Below, piece by piece: positions 1-8,210 of a DNA stretch of 64,000 nt; position 1 is the first letter of the stretch, and the number at the start of each line of letters is the position of its first letter. Origin of the DNA: Variovorax sp. J22P240 (GTDB taxonomy: Bacteria > Pseudomonadota > Gammaproteobacteria > Burkholderiales > Burkholderiaceae_C); contig NZ_JASZYR010000005.1 of the NCBI RefSeq assembly GCF_030316855.1, positions 124,001 to 188,000 of the forward strand, read 5' to 3'. A program made the position numbers and the translations under genes. The notes beneath the pieces are model-generated. The model had not been told where the DNA came from, made no database searches, and saw only the letters and a program-made list of their open reading frames with translations.

Positions 1-180
1 GCGCATCAGGCCTGTCTTGCCGGCGGTCGTGTTGCCGTTGGCCGGGTTCACGGCGATGCCGTTGATCTCGCAGTCCTGCACGGCATGCACGGCGGAGTGG
101 AAGAAGGCCGGAAACAGCACGGCCAGCCCGGCCATGCGCCAGGACATTGACTTCACGCCAGGGACCGAAGGGAAGTTCAT
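1..180 (-). CDS. Secreted hypothetical protein, 5' part only
   Basis: Reading leftward from the ATG at 180, the first 60 codons are visible and the gene runs off the window. The N-terminus has a short polar stretch, a hydrophobic core (AGLAVLFPAFFHSAV) and an AXA-like end (HAVQDC), which together make a signal peptide, so the product is probably exported to the periplasm. The mature part starts with a Cys and an Asn/Gly/Thr-rich stretch. The start overlaps the stop of the upstream VOC gene as ATGA, which supports 180 over the alternative ATG at 147. Family not recognised; no function is claimed. Confidence 0.55.
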   Translation of the reverse strand, partial: MNFPSVPGVKSMSWRMAGLAVLFPAFFHSAVHAVQDCEINGIAVNPANGNTTAGKTGLMR

Positions 181-587
181 GCGTTGTAGACGGTGTCCAG
201 GGACCGGAACCCCTTGGCCTCGATCGGATTGCCGAAAGGGTCGCAGAAGAACATGGTCCATTGCTCCCCGGGCTGTCCTTCGAAGCGGACCTGGGGCTTG
301 AGCACGAAGTCGATGTCGGCGGCTTCCAGGCGCTCGGCCATCGTGCGCCAGGCTGGCAGTTCGAGAACGATGCCGAAGTGCGGCATCGGCACCATGACGT
401 CCCCTACGCGGCCGGTGCGCGAGGTGGCGAAGGGCTCGCCGAGGTGCAGGGAAATCTGGTGGCCGAAGAAATCGAAATCGACCCATGTGTCGGTGCTGCG
501 CCCTTCGGCGCAGCCGAGCACGCCGCCGTAGAAGCGCCGGGCTACGTCGAGATCGCGGACGTGGAAAGCGAGGTGAAAGATGGACAT
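177..587 (-). CDS. VOC (glyoxalase/bleomycin-resistance) family protein
   Basis: A 136-residue single-module vicinal-oxygen-chelate protein. The start MSIFHLAFHVRDLDVARRFY is the classic first beta-alpha unit with its metal-ligand His. The later stretch ending FCDPFGNPIEAKGF is the usual second half with a Glu ligand. Proteins of this family bind a divalent metal and act as lyases, isomerases, dioxygenases or binding proteins; the substrate cannot be told from sequence. An upstream in-frame ATG at 674 would add 29 residues that do not look like the fold, so the internal start is chosen. It is translationally coupled to the secreted protein that follows. Confidence 0.85.
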   Translation of the reverse strand: MSIFHLAFHVRDLDVARRFYGGVLGCAEGRSTDTWVDFDFFGHQISLHLGEPFATSRTGRVGDVMVPMPHFGIVLELPAWRTMAERLEAADIDFVLKPQVRFEGQPGEQWTMFFCDPFGNPIEAKGFRSLDTVYNA

Positions 588-672
588 GTGACTTTTGTGT
601 CGAATTGCACATTTTCCACAAGCGGGGGCCGGATGGCGAGTCGGTTGATCGCGCGGGTTGATAATCGCGGCC

Positions 673-1029
673 ATGTCCGCCCTGCGTCACGCCCACCGAC
701 TCACCAGCTTCGTGCTGATGTGGTTCGTGCTGTCGCTGGGCGTGGCGGTGGCTTCGCCGGTGGTCCATCCGCAGGCCGTGGAACTGGTCTGTTCCGCCAG
801 CGGAGCGGTCAAGGCGGTCGTGCAGACCGACGACGGCGCCCAGGAGATGGGCGCTTCCCATCTCGACTGCCCGCTGTGCGTGCTGACCGGCGCGCCGCCA
901 CCGACGCCTGTCGTGGCCTTGCCCGCGGTCCAGCCCCTGGCGCTTGCCGTCCAATCCATCCCCGCCGCGCGCATCGCCGCGGCCACCGCTGCGCCGCTTC
1001 CGGCGCGCGGGCCTCCGCGCTTCCTCTGA
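673..1029 (+). CDS. DUF2946-type small exported protein
   Basis: A 118-residue protein with an N-terminal hydrophobic segment (HRLTSFVLMWFVLSLGVAVA) and a CPLC motif preceded by a conserved HLD. This is the pattern of DUF2946 proteins, which often sit beside TonB-dependent copper receptors. The C-terminal half is Ala/Pro-rich and low complexity. It lies about 100 bp before the receptor gene on the same strand. His and paired Cys residues suggest metal binding, but this is inference from context. ATG 673 is preferred over the in-frame start at 658. Confidence 0.7.
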   Translation: MSALRHAHRLTSFVLMWFVLSLGVAVASPVVHPQAVELVCSASGAVKAVVQTDDGAQEMGASHLDCPLCVLTGAPPPTPVVALPAVQPLALAVQSIPAARIAAATAAPLPARGPPRFL

Positions 1030-1130
1030 GCTGCATCCGCTGATCTCGCTGTGCGCCCGCCGTGCGCACGCGCGTTGATCGCCCCCAGCCATGCACCGGT
1101 GCCCCGAAAGGGCCGAGGAGCGCTTTTCCA

Positions 1131-3467
1131 GTGAACAAGAAGACCCTGCTGTCGCTCGCCATGGGCGCAGCTTTTCCGTGGCTGGCCGGCCCTGCGGCCG
1201 CCCAAGCCCCATCGCCAGAGGCCTCGACGGTGGCGGACGACGGCCCCGAGCGCGTCAAGTCGCTCGGCGTCGTGACCGTCACCGGCGGGCAGCCGACCTC
1301 GCTGCCCACCCAGATCCCGACGACCATCGAGAGCGTGACGCGCGAGGAGATCGAGACGCGCATCAACGCCACCGACAGCGAGGATGCGCTGAAGTACCTG
1401 CCCAGCCTGCTGGTGCGCAAGCGCTACATCGGCGACTACAACCACGCCATCCTGTCCACCCGGGCCTCCGGCACCGGCAACAGCGCGCGCTCGGCGGTGT
1501 ATGCCGACGGCATTCTGCTGTCGAACTACCTGGGCAACGGTATCGCCAACGGCACCAACTATGCGCCGCGCTGGGGCCTGGTGACGCCGGAGGAAATCGA
1601 GCGCGTGGACGTGATGTACGGCCCCTTCTCGGCGGCGTACCCCGGCAATTCGGCCGGGGCGGTGGTGGACTACGTCACCCGGATGCCGACGAAGCTCGAG
1701 GCGCACGTCAAGGCGGGCTATTCGTCGCAACCTTTCGACCTGTATCACACGCACCAGACGTTCAACAGCTGGCAGACCAGTGCTTCGCTCGGGAGCAGGA
1801 GCGGCGACTGGTCCTGGTGGATCGACGTCTCGCGCACCGACAGCCAAGGGCAGCCGCTCACGTTCACGACCGCCACCTTGGCATCGGGCACTGCCAGCCG
1901 CAACGGCACGCCGGTGTCAGGCTTCGTGCCGGGCCTGAACACCACCAACATGCCCTGGTACATCCTCGGCACCGGCACCCAGTACCACACGGTGCAGGAC
2001 CATGCCAAGCTCAAACTGGCCTACGATTTTTCGCCCACGGTGCGTGCGACCTACACGCTGGGCTGGTGGCAGAACGCGGCGGAAGGCCGCCCCGAAACCT
2101 ACCTGAGCAACGCCGCCGGGCAACCCGTCTACACCGGGGCCATCAACATCCTGGGCCGCAGCTTCACGCTGGCGCCCACCGCCTTTCCACTGACCAACGA
2201 CAACCAGACGCACGCCATGCACGGCCTGTCGGTCAAGAGCAATACCAAGGGCGAATGGGACTGGGAAGTGGCGGCGAGCCTGTACGACTACGCGACCGAC
2301 CAGCAGCGTCAGCCGACCATCGCCTTGCCCCTGGCGGGCATCGGCGGCGCCGGGACGCTGCAGGACCAGGGCGGCACGACTGGCTGGAACACGCTGGCGG
2401 CCAAGGGTACCTGGCGGCCGCAGGGCCTCGGCGGCGCGCACGTCGTCGACTTCGGCATCGGCCGCGATGCCTACAAGCTGGGGATCCTGAAGACGAACGT
2501 TCTCGGCAACTGGATGGACGGACCGCCGACCACGCTCGTGAGCAACGTCGGAGGCGACAGCGAGACCTTCAGCGCCTGGGCGCAGGACGCGTGGTCCTTC
2601 GCCCCCCGGTGGAAGGCAGTGCTCGGCCTTCGCTACGAGGACTGGAAGGCCGACAACGGCTTCACCCAGATCGCGGCCAGCGCCATCGCCTACGCCCCGC
2701 GCAGTCAGTCCGACGTGTCGCCCAAGGCGGCACTGGCCTACCAGTGGTCCGACGACACGGTGCTGAAGGGCTCGGTGGGGCGCGCCGTGCGCTTTCCGAC
2801 CGTGGGCGAGTTGTACGGCGCCACGACGGGTGGGGCGCTGTCGTTCATCAACGATCCCTTCCTGAGGCCGGAGAAGTCCTGGACCAGCGAACTCTCGGCC
2901 GAGAAGGACCTGGGCACCGGCCTGGCCCGCGCCACGGTGTTTCACGAGACCACGGACGACGCGATCTTCAACCAGCTCATTCCCGGCTCGACGACCGTGT
3001 CGCGCGTGCAGAACATCGCCAAGGTCCGGACGACCGGCTTCGAGCTGGCGTACACCGGGCAGAACGTGTTCATGCGCGGACTCGACCTGGGCGGCAGCCT
3101 GACTTTCGCGGACTCCAAGACCGTGGAGAACCCGGGCAATCCGGCCAGCGTCGGCAAGTGGCAGCCGCGCGTGCCGCGCTGGCGCTCCACCGTGTTCGCC
3201 ACGTACAAGCCTGACGATCGCTGGGCTTTCACAGCGGCCGCGCGCTACAGCGGCAAGCAGTATTCGACCCTCGACAACAGCGACGTCAACGGCTACGCCT
3301 ACACGGGGGTGAGCCCTTATTTCACCGTCGACCTGCGCGTGCGCTACCAGATCGCGAGGCAGTGGTCGGCGGCCTTCGGCATCGACAACGCCAACAACTA
3401 CCAGTACTGGAACTTCCATCCGTATCCGCAGCGCACCTACACCGCTGAACTCCGTTTCGACCTCTGA
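1131..3467 (+). CDS. TonB-dependent outer-membrane receptor (probable copper/metal uptake)
   Basis: A 778-residue TonB-dependent receptor. GTG at 1131 is chosen because it begins a clear signal peptide (VNKKTLLSLAMGAAFPWL ending in AAA). A plug domain follows at about residues 30-170, with the usual features of an imperfect ESVTREEIE box and VERVDVMYGPFSA-like segment, then a 22-strand barrel. The protein ends AELRFDL. Such receptors import chelated metals or other scarce solutes using TonB energy. The flanking DUF2946 and YcnI/PCuAC genes point to copper. The substrate is inferred from neighbours only. The downstream gene starts 26 bp after the stop, so co-transcription is likely. Confidence 0.88.
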   Translation: MNKKTLLSLAMGAAFPWLAGPAAAQAPSPEASTVADDGPERVKSLGVVTVTGGQPTSLPTQIPTTIESVTREEIETRINATDSEDALKYLPSLLVRKRYIGDYNHAILSTRASGTGNSARSAVYADGILLSNYLGNGIANGTNYAPRWGLVTPEEIERVDVMYGPFSAAYPGNSAGAVVDYVTRMPTKLEAHVKAGYSSQPFDLYHTHQTFNSWQTSASLGSRSGDWSWWIDVSRTDSQGQPLTFTTATLASGTASRNGTPVSGFVPGLNTTNMPWYILGTGTQYHTVQDHAKLKLAYDFSPTVRATYTLGWWQNAAEGRPETYLSNAAGQPVYTGAINILGRSFTLAPTAFPLTNDNQTHAMHGLSVKSNTKGEWDWEVAASLYDYATDQQRQPTIALPLAGIGGAGTLQDQGGTTGWNTLAAKGTWRPQGLGGAHVVDFGIGRDAYKLGILKTNVLGNWMDGPPTTLVSNVGGDSETFSAWAQDAWSFAPRWKAVLGLRYEDWKADNGFTQIAASAIAYAPRSQSDVSPKAALAYQWSDDTVLKGSVGRAVRFPTVGELYGATTGGALSFINDPFLRPEKSWTSELSAEKDLGTGLARATVFHETTDDAIFNQLIPGSTTVSRVQNIAKVRTTGFELAYTGQNVFMRGLDLGGSLTFADSKTVENPGNPASVGKWQPRVPRWRSTVFATYKPDDRWAFTAAARYSGKQYSTLDNSDVNGYAYTGVSPYFTVDLRVRYQIARQWSAAFGIDNANNYQYWNFHPYPQRTYTAELRFDL

Positions 3468-3492
3468 CTCCACCTCTCACAAAGGAATCGCC

Positions 3493-4392
3493 ATGAACGC
3501 CCCATCCCCTCTCCGGCACGTCGCGGCCTGCATCCTCCTGGCCGGCGCCGGCAGCGCCTTCGCCCACGTGACCCTGCCGCCCGGCGGGGCCAGCGTCGGC
3601 AGCGAGTACGAAGCCGCATTCCGCGTCGGCCATGCCTGCAAGGACGCCAAGAGCACCACCGGCATCACCGTGCGCCTGCCCAAGGGCTTTGCCTTCAGCG
3701 ACGCGCAGGCGCGCAAAGGCTGGAAGCTCGATGTGCAGAAGGCGGCGGGGGACAGCGCCGGCGAAGTGCGCTGGACGGCCGAGTCCGCCCAGACGGCGCT
3801 CCCCGGCAATGAGCGCGCCGAGTTCGTGGTGCGCGGCAAGCTGCCGACGACGCCGGGCGCGCTGTGGTTCAAGGTGCTGCAGACCTGCGACACCGGCAGC
3901 GCCGACTGGGCACAGATCCCCGCGAGTGGCAGTTCGACCGAAGGCCTCGAAAGCCCCGCGGCGCGTCTCGACGTGCTGGCGCCCGGCGTGGCGGCGGTCG
4001 ACGTGCGCGACGCCTGGATCCGCGCTTCGGTGCCGGGCCAGAGCGGCACCGGCGCTTTCATGAAGCTCAACGCGCCATCGGGCACGCGGCTGGTCGGCGC
4101 AACGACGCCGGCCGCCGGCGTGGCCGAAGTGCACGAGATGAAGATGGAAGGCGACACCATGCGCATGCGTGCTGCCGGTGCCATCGAGCTGCCGGCGCGG
4201 CAAACCGTCGAACTCAAGCCGGGCGGTTACCACTTGATGCTGATGGACCTGAAGAAGGCGCTCGCCAACGGCAGCACCGTGCCGCTCACGCTTCAGTTCG
4301 AGGACGCGAAAGGGCAGAAGAGCACGAAGGAGCTCGACGTTCCGGTCCTCGCCGGAGCGGCCGCGACGGCCGGCGGCGAACACAAGCACTGA
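3493..4392 (+). CDS. YcnI-like (DUF1775) and copper chaperone PCu(A)C fusion
   Basis: A 299-residue periplasmic protein made of two copper-binding families. After the signal peptide (cleavage AFA/H) the mature protein starts with His25, as in YcnI proteins, where the N-terminal His binds Cu(II). The DUF1775 part runs to about residue 160 and holds Cys49 and Cys132. A PCu(A)C domain follows (about 168-285) with the signature H214-x-M216, M223/M225 and H247-x-M249. The tail ends in a His-containing GGEHKH. PCu(A)C proteins deliver Cu(I) to the CuA site of cytochrome oxidase. The fusion may couple Cu(II) capture with Cu(I) delivery, which is inference. A good AAAGGA ribosome site precedes the ATG. 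Confidence 0.9.
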   Translation: MNAPSPLRHVAACILLAGAGSAFAHVTLPPGGASVGSEYEAAFRVGHACKDAKSTTGITVRLPKGFAFSDAQARKGWKLDVQKAAGDSAGEVRWTAESAQTALPGNERAEFVVRGKLPTTPGALWFKVLQTCDTGSADWAQIPASGSSTEGLESPAARLDVLAPGVAAVDVRDAWIRASVPGQSGTGAFMKLNAPSGTRLVGATTPAAGVAEVHEMKMEGDTMRMRAAGAIELPARQTVELKPGGYHLMLMDLKKALANGSTVPLTLQFEDAKGQKSTKELDVPVLAGAAATAGGEHKH

Positions 4393-4468
4393 CGAGCCCA
4401 AACCGAGCCCAAACCCAGCCGCTTGGAGTAAGCTGCCCGGACAAGAACCACACTACCGGAGACCGCCC

Positions 4469-5257
4469 ATGAGCGACGCGAGCAAGCCTTTCGCCTTCAG
4501 CCAGTTCGTCCCGGGCTTCGACTTTCTCCGGAACCTGGCGAGCGGCAGCGCGTCGGCCGGCGCGAGCGCGGTGCCCGGCATGCCCAGCCTCTCGAGTTGG
4601 GTGGCGCCGACGCTCAGCGTCGAGGAAGTCGACAAGCGCATCCAGGAACTCAAGACCGTGCAGTACTGGCTCGAGCAGAACGGCCACGCGCTCAAGGCGA
4701 CCATCCAGGCGCTCGAAGTGCAGAAGATGACGCTCTCGACGCTGCGCGGCATGAACGTACGGATGGAAGACCTGGCCAGTGTCTTCACGCGGCCGCCGAG
4801 CGCTCCGGCACCGGCGCCCGCGCCTTCGTTCCGTGCCGCGCCGCCGGCCCCCGAGCCGGAAGTCGAAGAGGAAGAGGAAGAAGAAGAGCAAGAAGAGGAA
4901 GAAGTCGAGGAGGAGCCCACTGCAAAGGCGAAGCCTACGAAGGCGTCCGCGGATACGGCGGCGGATGCCGCTGGCGTCATCGACCCGATGCAATGGTGGG
5001 GCGCACTCACGCAGCAGTTCCAGCAGATCGCCAGTTCGGCGATGCAGGACGCCTCGCAGCTGAAGGTACCTGCCATGGCGCAGCCGCTGGCCGATGCGGT
5101 CGGCAAGGCAATGAGCCCGGCGCCGGCCAAGTCGGCACGCAAGTCTGCCACCGCTGCCGCCAAAAAGACGGCACAGAAGGCACCTGCCACCGGTCGCAGC
5201 GTTGCTGCCGCCGGCAAATCATCGGCTCCTGCACGCAAGCGCGCGCGCGGACGCTGA
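4469..5257 (+). CDS. phaM: PHA granule-associated multifunctional protein PhaM
   Basis: A 262-residue protein that fits PhaM of Ralstonia/Cupriavidus in length and plan. The N-terminal part (about 10-105) has the conserved segment FVPGFDFLRNL and a helix with VDKRIQELKTVQYWLEQN. Residues 129-149 are almost all Glu, and the C-terminus is a Lys/Ala/Arg-rich histone-like tail ending RKRARGR. In Ralstonia, PhaM activates the PHA synthase, sits on polyhydroxybutyrate granules and links them to the nucleoid through the basic tail. The long acidic run is a notable difference and may modulate DNA contact. Other pha genes are not in view. Confidence 0.88.
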   Translation: MSDASKPFAFSQFVPGFDFLRNLASGSASAGASAVPGMPSLSSWVAPTLSVEEVDKRIQELKTVQYWLEQNGHALKATIQALEVQKMTLSTLRGMNVRMEDLASVFTRPPSAPAPAPAPSFRAAPPAPEPEVEEEEEEEEQEEEEVEEEPTAKAKPTKASADTAADAAGVIDPMQWWGALTQQFQQIASSAMQDASQLKVPAMAQPLADAVGKAMSPAPAKSARKSATAAAKKTAQKAPATGRSVAAAGKSSAPARKRARGR

Positions 5258-5292
5258 ACATCCGAAACGAACCCAGACAGAAAGCCGCGCGC

Positions 5293-6561
5293 ATGAAGCT
5301 GTTTCCCTCCGGCCACGCCACCCATCCGCAATGGCGCATGGCGGCCGGGCTCGTGCTCGCCCAACTTCGGGCGCAGATGGCGCTGCCCGACTACGCCCGT
5401 TCGCCCTCCCTGGGCCTGCTCTACATCACCGACCACTACGGCGCCGACGCGCAGGAAATCCTCGACCACCTCGGCGCCGAGCTGCCCGAGATCACCGACT
5501 GGTCCGGCACGGTGGGGGTGGGCGTGGCAGCCAACAATGCCGAGTATTTCGACGAGCCGGCGCTCAGCGTGATGCTGTGCGAACTGCCGAGCGACCAGTA
5601 CCGCGTGTTCTCGGGCGTGGCGCCGCTCGCCAGTTCGGAGATGAGCGGTTTTGCCGCCCACACGGCGCTCGTGCATGCCGATCCGCGGACGCCCGAGCTC
5701 GGCGAACTGATCGCCGAGATGGCCGACCGGACCGACACCGGCTACCTGTTCGGCGGGCTCTCTTCAGGGCGCGCCGGTTCGCTGCAGTTCGCCATCGGCG
5801 GCAACGGCAACATCCGGGGCCATGGCGCCGTCGGCGGCGTTTTCTCGGGTGGCTTGTCGGGCGTGGTGTTCGGCGAAGGCGTGCGCCTGGTGTCGCGCGT
5901 CACCCAAGGTTGCCAGCCGGTATCGCGCGAACGCGAGATCACCGAGGCCGATGGCAACCTACTCCTCAAGCTCGATGGCGAGCCCGCGCTCGACGTGCTG
6001 CTGGACGACCTGCAGGTATCGCTCGATGCGCCGGAGCAGGCGGTCGAAGCCGTGCGCGCCACGCTCGTCGGTTTGTCCGAAGCCGGCAGCGATGGGCTCC
6101 GGCGCACCCGCGATCTCGGCGCCGACGTGCGGGTGCGGCACATCATCGGACTCGACCCGACGCGTCGCGGCGTGGCGATTGCGGACGTTGCCGAAGCTGG
6201 CATGCGCATGAGTTTCTGCCGGCGCAACGCGCAGGCCGCACGCTCGGACCTCATGCGCGTGTGCGCCGAAATCCGTGAGGAGCTGGAGCCGGAAGAGCAG
6301 ACGCTGGCCACCGCTCGCGCGGTGGCCGCTGGTGAGGCCGAAGCGGCGCCGCATCCGGCCCGGCGCATCGCTGGAGCCGTGTATGTGAGCTGCTCCGGTC
6401 GAGGCGGGCCGCATTTCGGTTCGCCGGGCGCCGAATTGCAGATCGTGCGCCACGCGCTGGGTGACGTGCCGCTGGTCGGCTTCTTCGCCGCCGGCGAGAT
6501 CGCACGGAACCACCTGTACGGCTACACCGGCGTCCTGACGGTCTTCACCAGCAACGACTAG
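5293..6561 (+). CDS. FIST domain sensory protein
   Basis: A 422-residue cytosolic protein with an N-terminal FIST domain (about 30-240, LGLLYITDHYGADAQEIL and WSGTVGVGVAANNAEYFD) and a C-terminal FIST_C part (about 250-415). The end (GRGGPHFGSPGAELQIVRHA, then VGFFAAGEIA) is typical. FIST domains occur in signal-transduction proteins and are thought to bind small ligands, possibly amino acids; here the protein stands alone with no kinase or cyclase module. The ATG at 5293 was chosen because the frame upstream overlaps phaM. It follows phaM by 35 bp on the same strand. Ligand unknown. Confidence 0.85.
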   Translation: MKLFPSGHATHPQWRMAAGLVLAQLRAQMALPDYARSPSLGLLYITDHYGADAQEILDHLGAELPEITDWSGTVGVGVAANNAEYFDEPALSVMLCELPSDQYRVFSGVAPLASSEMSGFAAHTALVHADPRTPELGELIAEMADRTDTGYLFGGLSSGRAGSLQFAIGGNGNIRGHGAVGGVFSGGLSGVVFGEGVRLVSRVTQGCQPVSREREITEADGNLLLKLDGEPALDVLLDDLQVSLDAPEQAVEAVRATLVGLSEAGSDGLRRTRDLGADVRVRHIIGLDPTRRGVAIADVAEAGMRMSFCRRNAQAARSDLMRVCAEIREELEPEEQTLATARAVAAGEAEAAPHPARRIAGAVYVSCSGRGGPHFGSPGAELQIVRHALGDVPLVGFFAAGEIARNHLYGYTGVLTVFTSND

Positions 6562-6572
6562 CCGCGGCAGTC

Positions 6573-7874
6573 TCAGGCCGGCTGAAGGGTCGGCGAAGCG
6601 TTCGCGCGCAAGCCGGTGAAGGCGAAGTCCACCTCCGGCGCGAGCCCGCTCACGATGCGGGCAATCGACTTGCCCGATCCGCATGCGTGCGTCCAGCCGA
6701 GCGTGCCGTGCCCGGTGTTGAGGAACAGGTTGGGCAGCTTCGTCGCTCCGATCAGCGGCACGTTGCTCGGCGTCGCCGGGCGAAGGCCGGTCCAGAACTG
6801 GGCCTGTTCGGTGTCGCCGGCGCCGGGGAACAGCTCCTCGACGCGACGCACGATCGCCTCGCAGCGCACGCGGTTCAGGTCGCGGTCATAGCCGTTCAGT
6901 TCGGCCGTGCCGGCAATGCGGAGACGGTCGCCGGAAGCCGATGTGTAGCGCGAGAACACGAGCTTGAACTCGTCATCCGTCAGCGAGACCTGGTGCGCCT
7001 TGGAGGCGTCCTTGACAGGCAGGGTGACCGAGTAGCCCTTGGCCGGATAGATGGGCAGGCGGATGCCCAGTGGCGCAGCATAGAGCGGGCTCAGCGAGCC
7101 CATCGCGAGCACGAAGGCATCGCCGCGAATGCGCTGGAAGCGGCCTTCGTTGTCGGTGGCCTCGACGTGGTCGATGCTGCCACCGGCATCGCGCAACGCG
7201 GTCACCGTGTGGCTCATCAGGAACTTGACGCCGGCCGCCGTTGCCAGGTTCACGAGTTCGCGCGCGAAGCGGTTGGCGTCACCGGACTCGTCCTCGGCCG
7301 TATAGGTGGCGCCGGCCAGTTGGGGACGGATGTGCGCCAGTGCGGGCTCGATCTTCACGGCTTCGTCGGCCGAAATCACCTGGCGGTCGCAGCCCAGTGC
7401 GCGCATCTGCTCGGCGGGCTCGAGCGCGGCGTCGAACTCCTTCTGCGTCGTATAGAAGTGCAGGATGCCCTGCGTGCGCTGGTCGTAGCCGATGCCGGTG
7501 TCGCGGCGCAGTTGCTGCAGCGTGTCGCGGCTGTACGTGCCGAGCCGCACGATCTGCTCGATGTTGTGGCGGGTGCGCGCCGGCGTGCATTCGCGCAGGA
7601 ATTGCAAGCCCCACAACCATTGGCGCATGTCGGCGCGAATGCGAAAGAGCAGGGGGGCATCTTCCTTGCCGAGCCATTGCAGCACCTTCAGCGGTGCGCC
7701 CGGATTGGCCCAGGGTTCGGCATGGCTCACCGAGATCTGGCCGCCGTTGGCAAAGCTGGTTTCGGCGGCCGGCGTGGCCTGCCGGTCGATGACGGTCACT
7801 TCGTGGCCGAGTTGCTGGAGGTAGTAAGCCGAGGTCACGCCGAGCAGGCCGGCGCCAAGAACGATCACGCGCAT
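6573..7874 (-). CDS. dadA: D-amino-acid dehydrogenase DadA (copy A), glycine-riboswitch controlled
   Basis: A 433-residue FAD-dependent dehydrogenase of the DadA/DAO family. It has the N-terminal dinucleotide site GAGLLG (7-12), the FANGGQ motif (41-46) followed by SHAEPWANP, and the C-terminal signature GHGTLGW starting at 388 then ACGSGKSIARI. Such enzymes oxidise D-amino acids, or glycine in related oxidases, to 2-oxoacids and ammonia, passing electrons to the membrane quinone pool. The gene sits behind a tandem glycine riboswitch and an intrinsic terminator hairpin, so glycine is probably a substrate or a signal of substrate. An in-frame upstream ATG lies inside the riboswitch and is rejected. 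Paralogue of the gene at 8211-9458. Confidence 0.9.
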   Translation of the reverse strand: MRVIVLGAGLLGVTSAYYLQQLGHEVTVIDRQATPAAETSFANGGQISVSHAEPWANPGAPLKVLQWLGKEDAPLLFRIRADMRQWLWGLQFLRECTPARTRHNIEQIVRLGTYSRDTLQQLRRDTGIGYDQRTQGILHFYTTQKEFDAALEPAEQMRALGCDRQVISADEAVKIEPALAHIRPQLAGATYTAEDESGDANRFARELVNLATAAGVKFLMSHTVTALRDAGGSIDHVEATDNEGRFQRIRGDAFVLAMGSLSPLYAAPLGIRLPIYPAKGYSVTLPVKDASKAHQVSLTDDEFKLVFSRYTSASGDRLRIAGTAELNGYDRDLNRVRCEAIVRRVEELFPGAGDTEQAQFWTGLRPATPSNVPLIGATKLPNLFLNTGHGTLGWTHACGSGKSIARIVSGLAPEVDFAFTGLRANASPTLQPA

Positions 7875-7924
7875 ATCAAGACCCTTGAAGGTTGCAGCGC
7901 TTGAACGAAACGGAAACGGAAGCT

Positions 7925-7963
7925 GAAAAAAGAAAAAGCAACCGGACCGTGCGTCCAAGTTGC
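7925..7963 (-). terminator. Intrinsic terminator, expression platform of riboswitch A
   Basis: On the minus strand the stem GCAAC-TT-GGAC pairs with GTCC-G-GTTGC around the loop GCACG (7938-7963), followed by a U-rich run (7925-7937, TTTTT C TTTTTT). It lies between the second glycine aptamer and the dadA start codon. This is the layout of a transcription-terminating ON switch: glycine binding would prevent hairpin formation. The hairpin and U-run are seen; the switching mode is inferred. Confidence 0.8.
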
Positions 7964-8178
7964 CGCTCCCCCTGTCCTCGGTACCTGAGAGATTCACCCG
8001 TTGCGCCCGCAAGGGGTTTGCTCCTTCGGTGCATCACGCTCACATGCAAGTGGCGTGATGGCTCTCCAGACGGCTATGACAGTTGGTGCAGTACAGGCTC
8101 GTCTTGCGAGCCGACCTGAGCGTTTATGGGAGTTTGCGCCTTCGGTGGAGCCGCTTGCGCGGCCCGCTCTCCTGCAGT
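7964..8178 (-). promoter_or_regulatory. Tandem glycine riboswitch A
   Basis: Two glycine aptamers lie in series on the minus strand. Aptamer I: GGAGAG (8172-8167), ACCGAAGGCGCAAACUCCC and the CUCAGG box (8120-8115). Aptamer II: CUGGAGAGCC (8069-8060), ACCGAAGGAGCAAACCCC and CUCUCAGG (7991-7984), closed by GGACAGGGGG. These are the conserved GGAGAG, GCAAAC and CUCAGG elements of the gcvT-type glycine riboswitch. A possible -10 box (TACAAT, 8190-8185) lies upstream, so copy A may have its own promoter in addition to read-through from copy B. Confidence 0.93.
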
Positions 8179-8210
8179 GGGGCGATTGTAGGGGCCCGGC
8201 GCCCTTTGCG

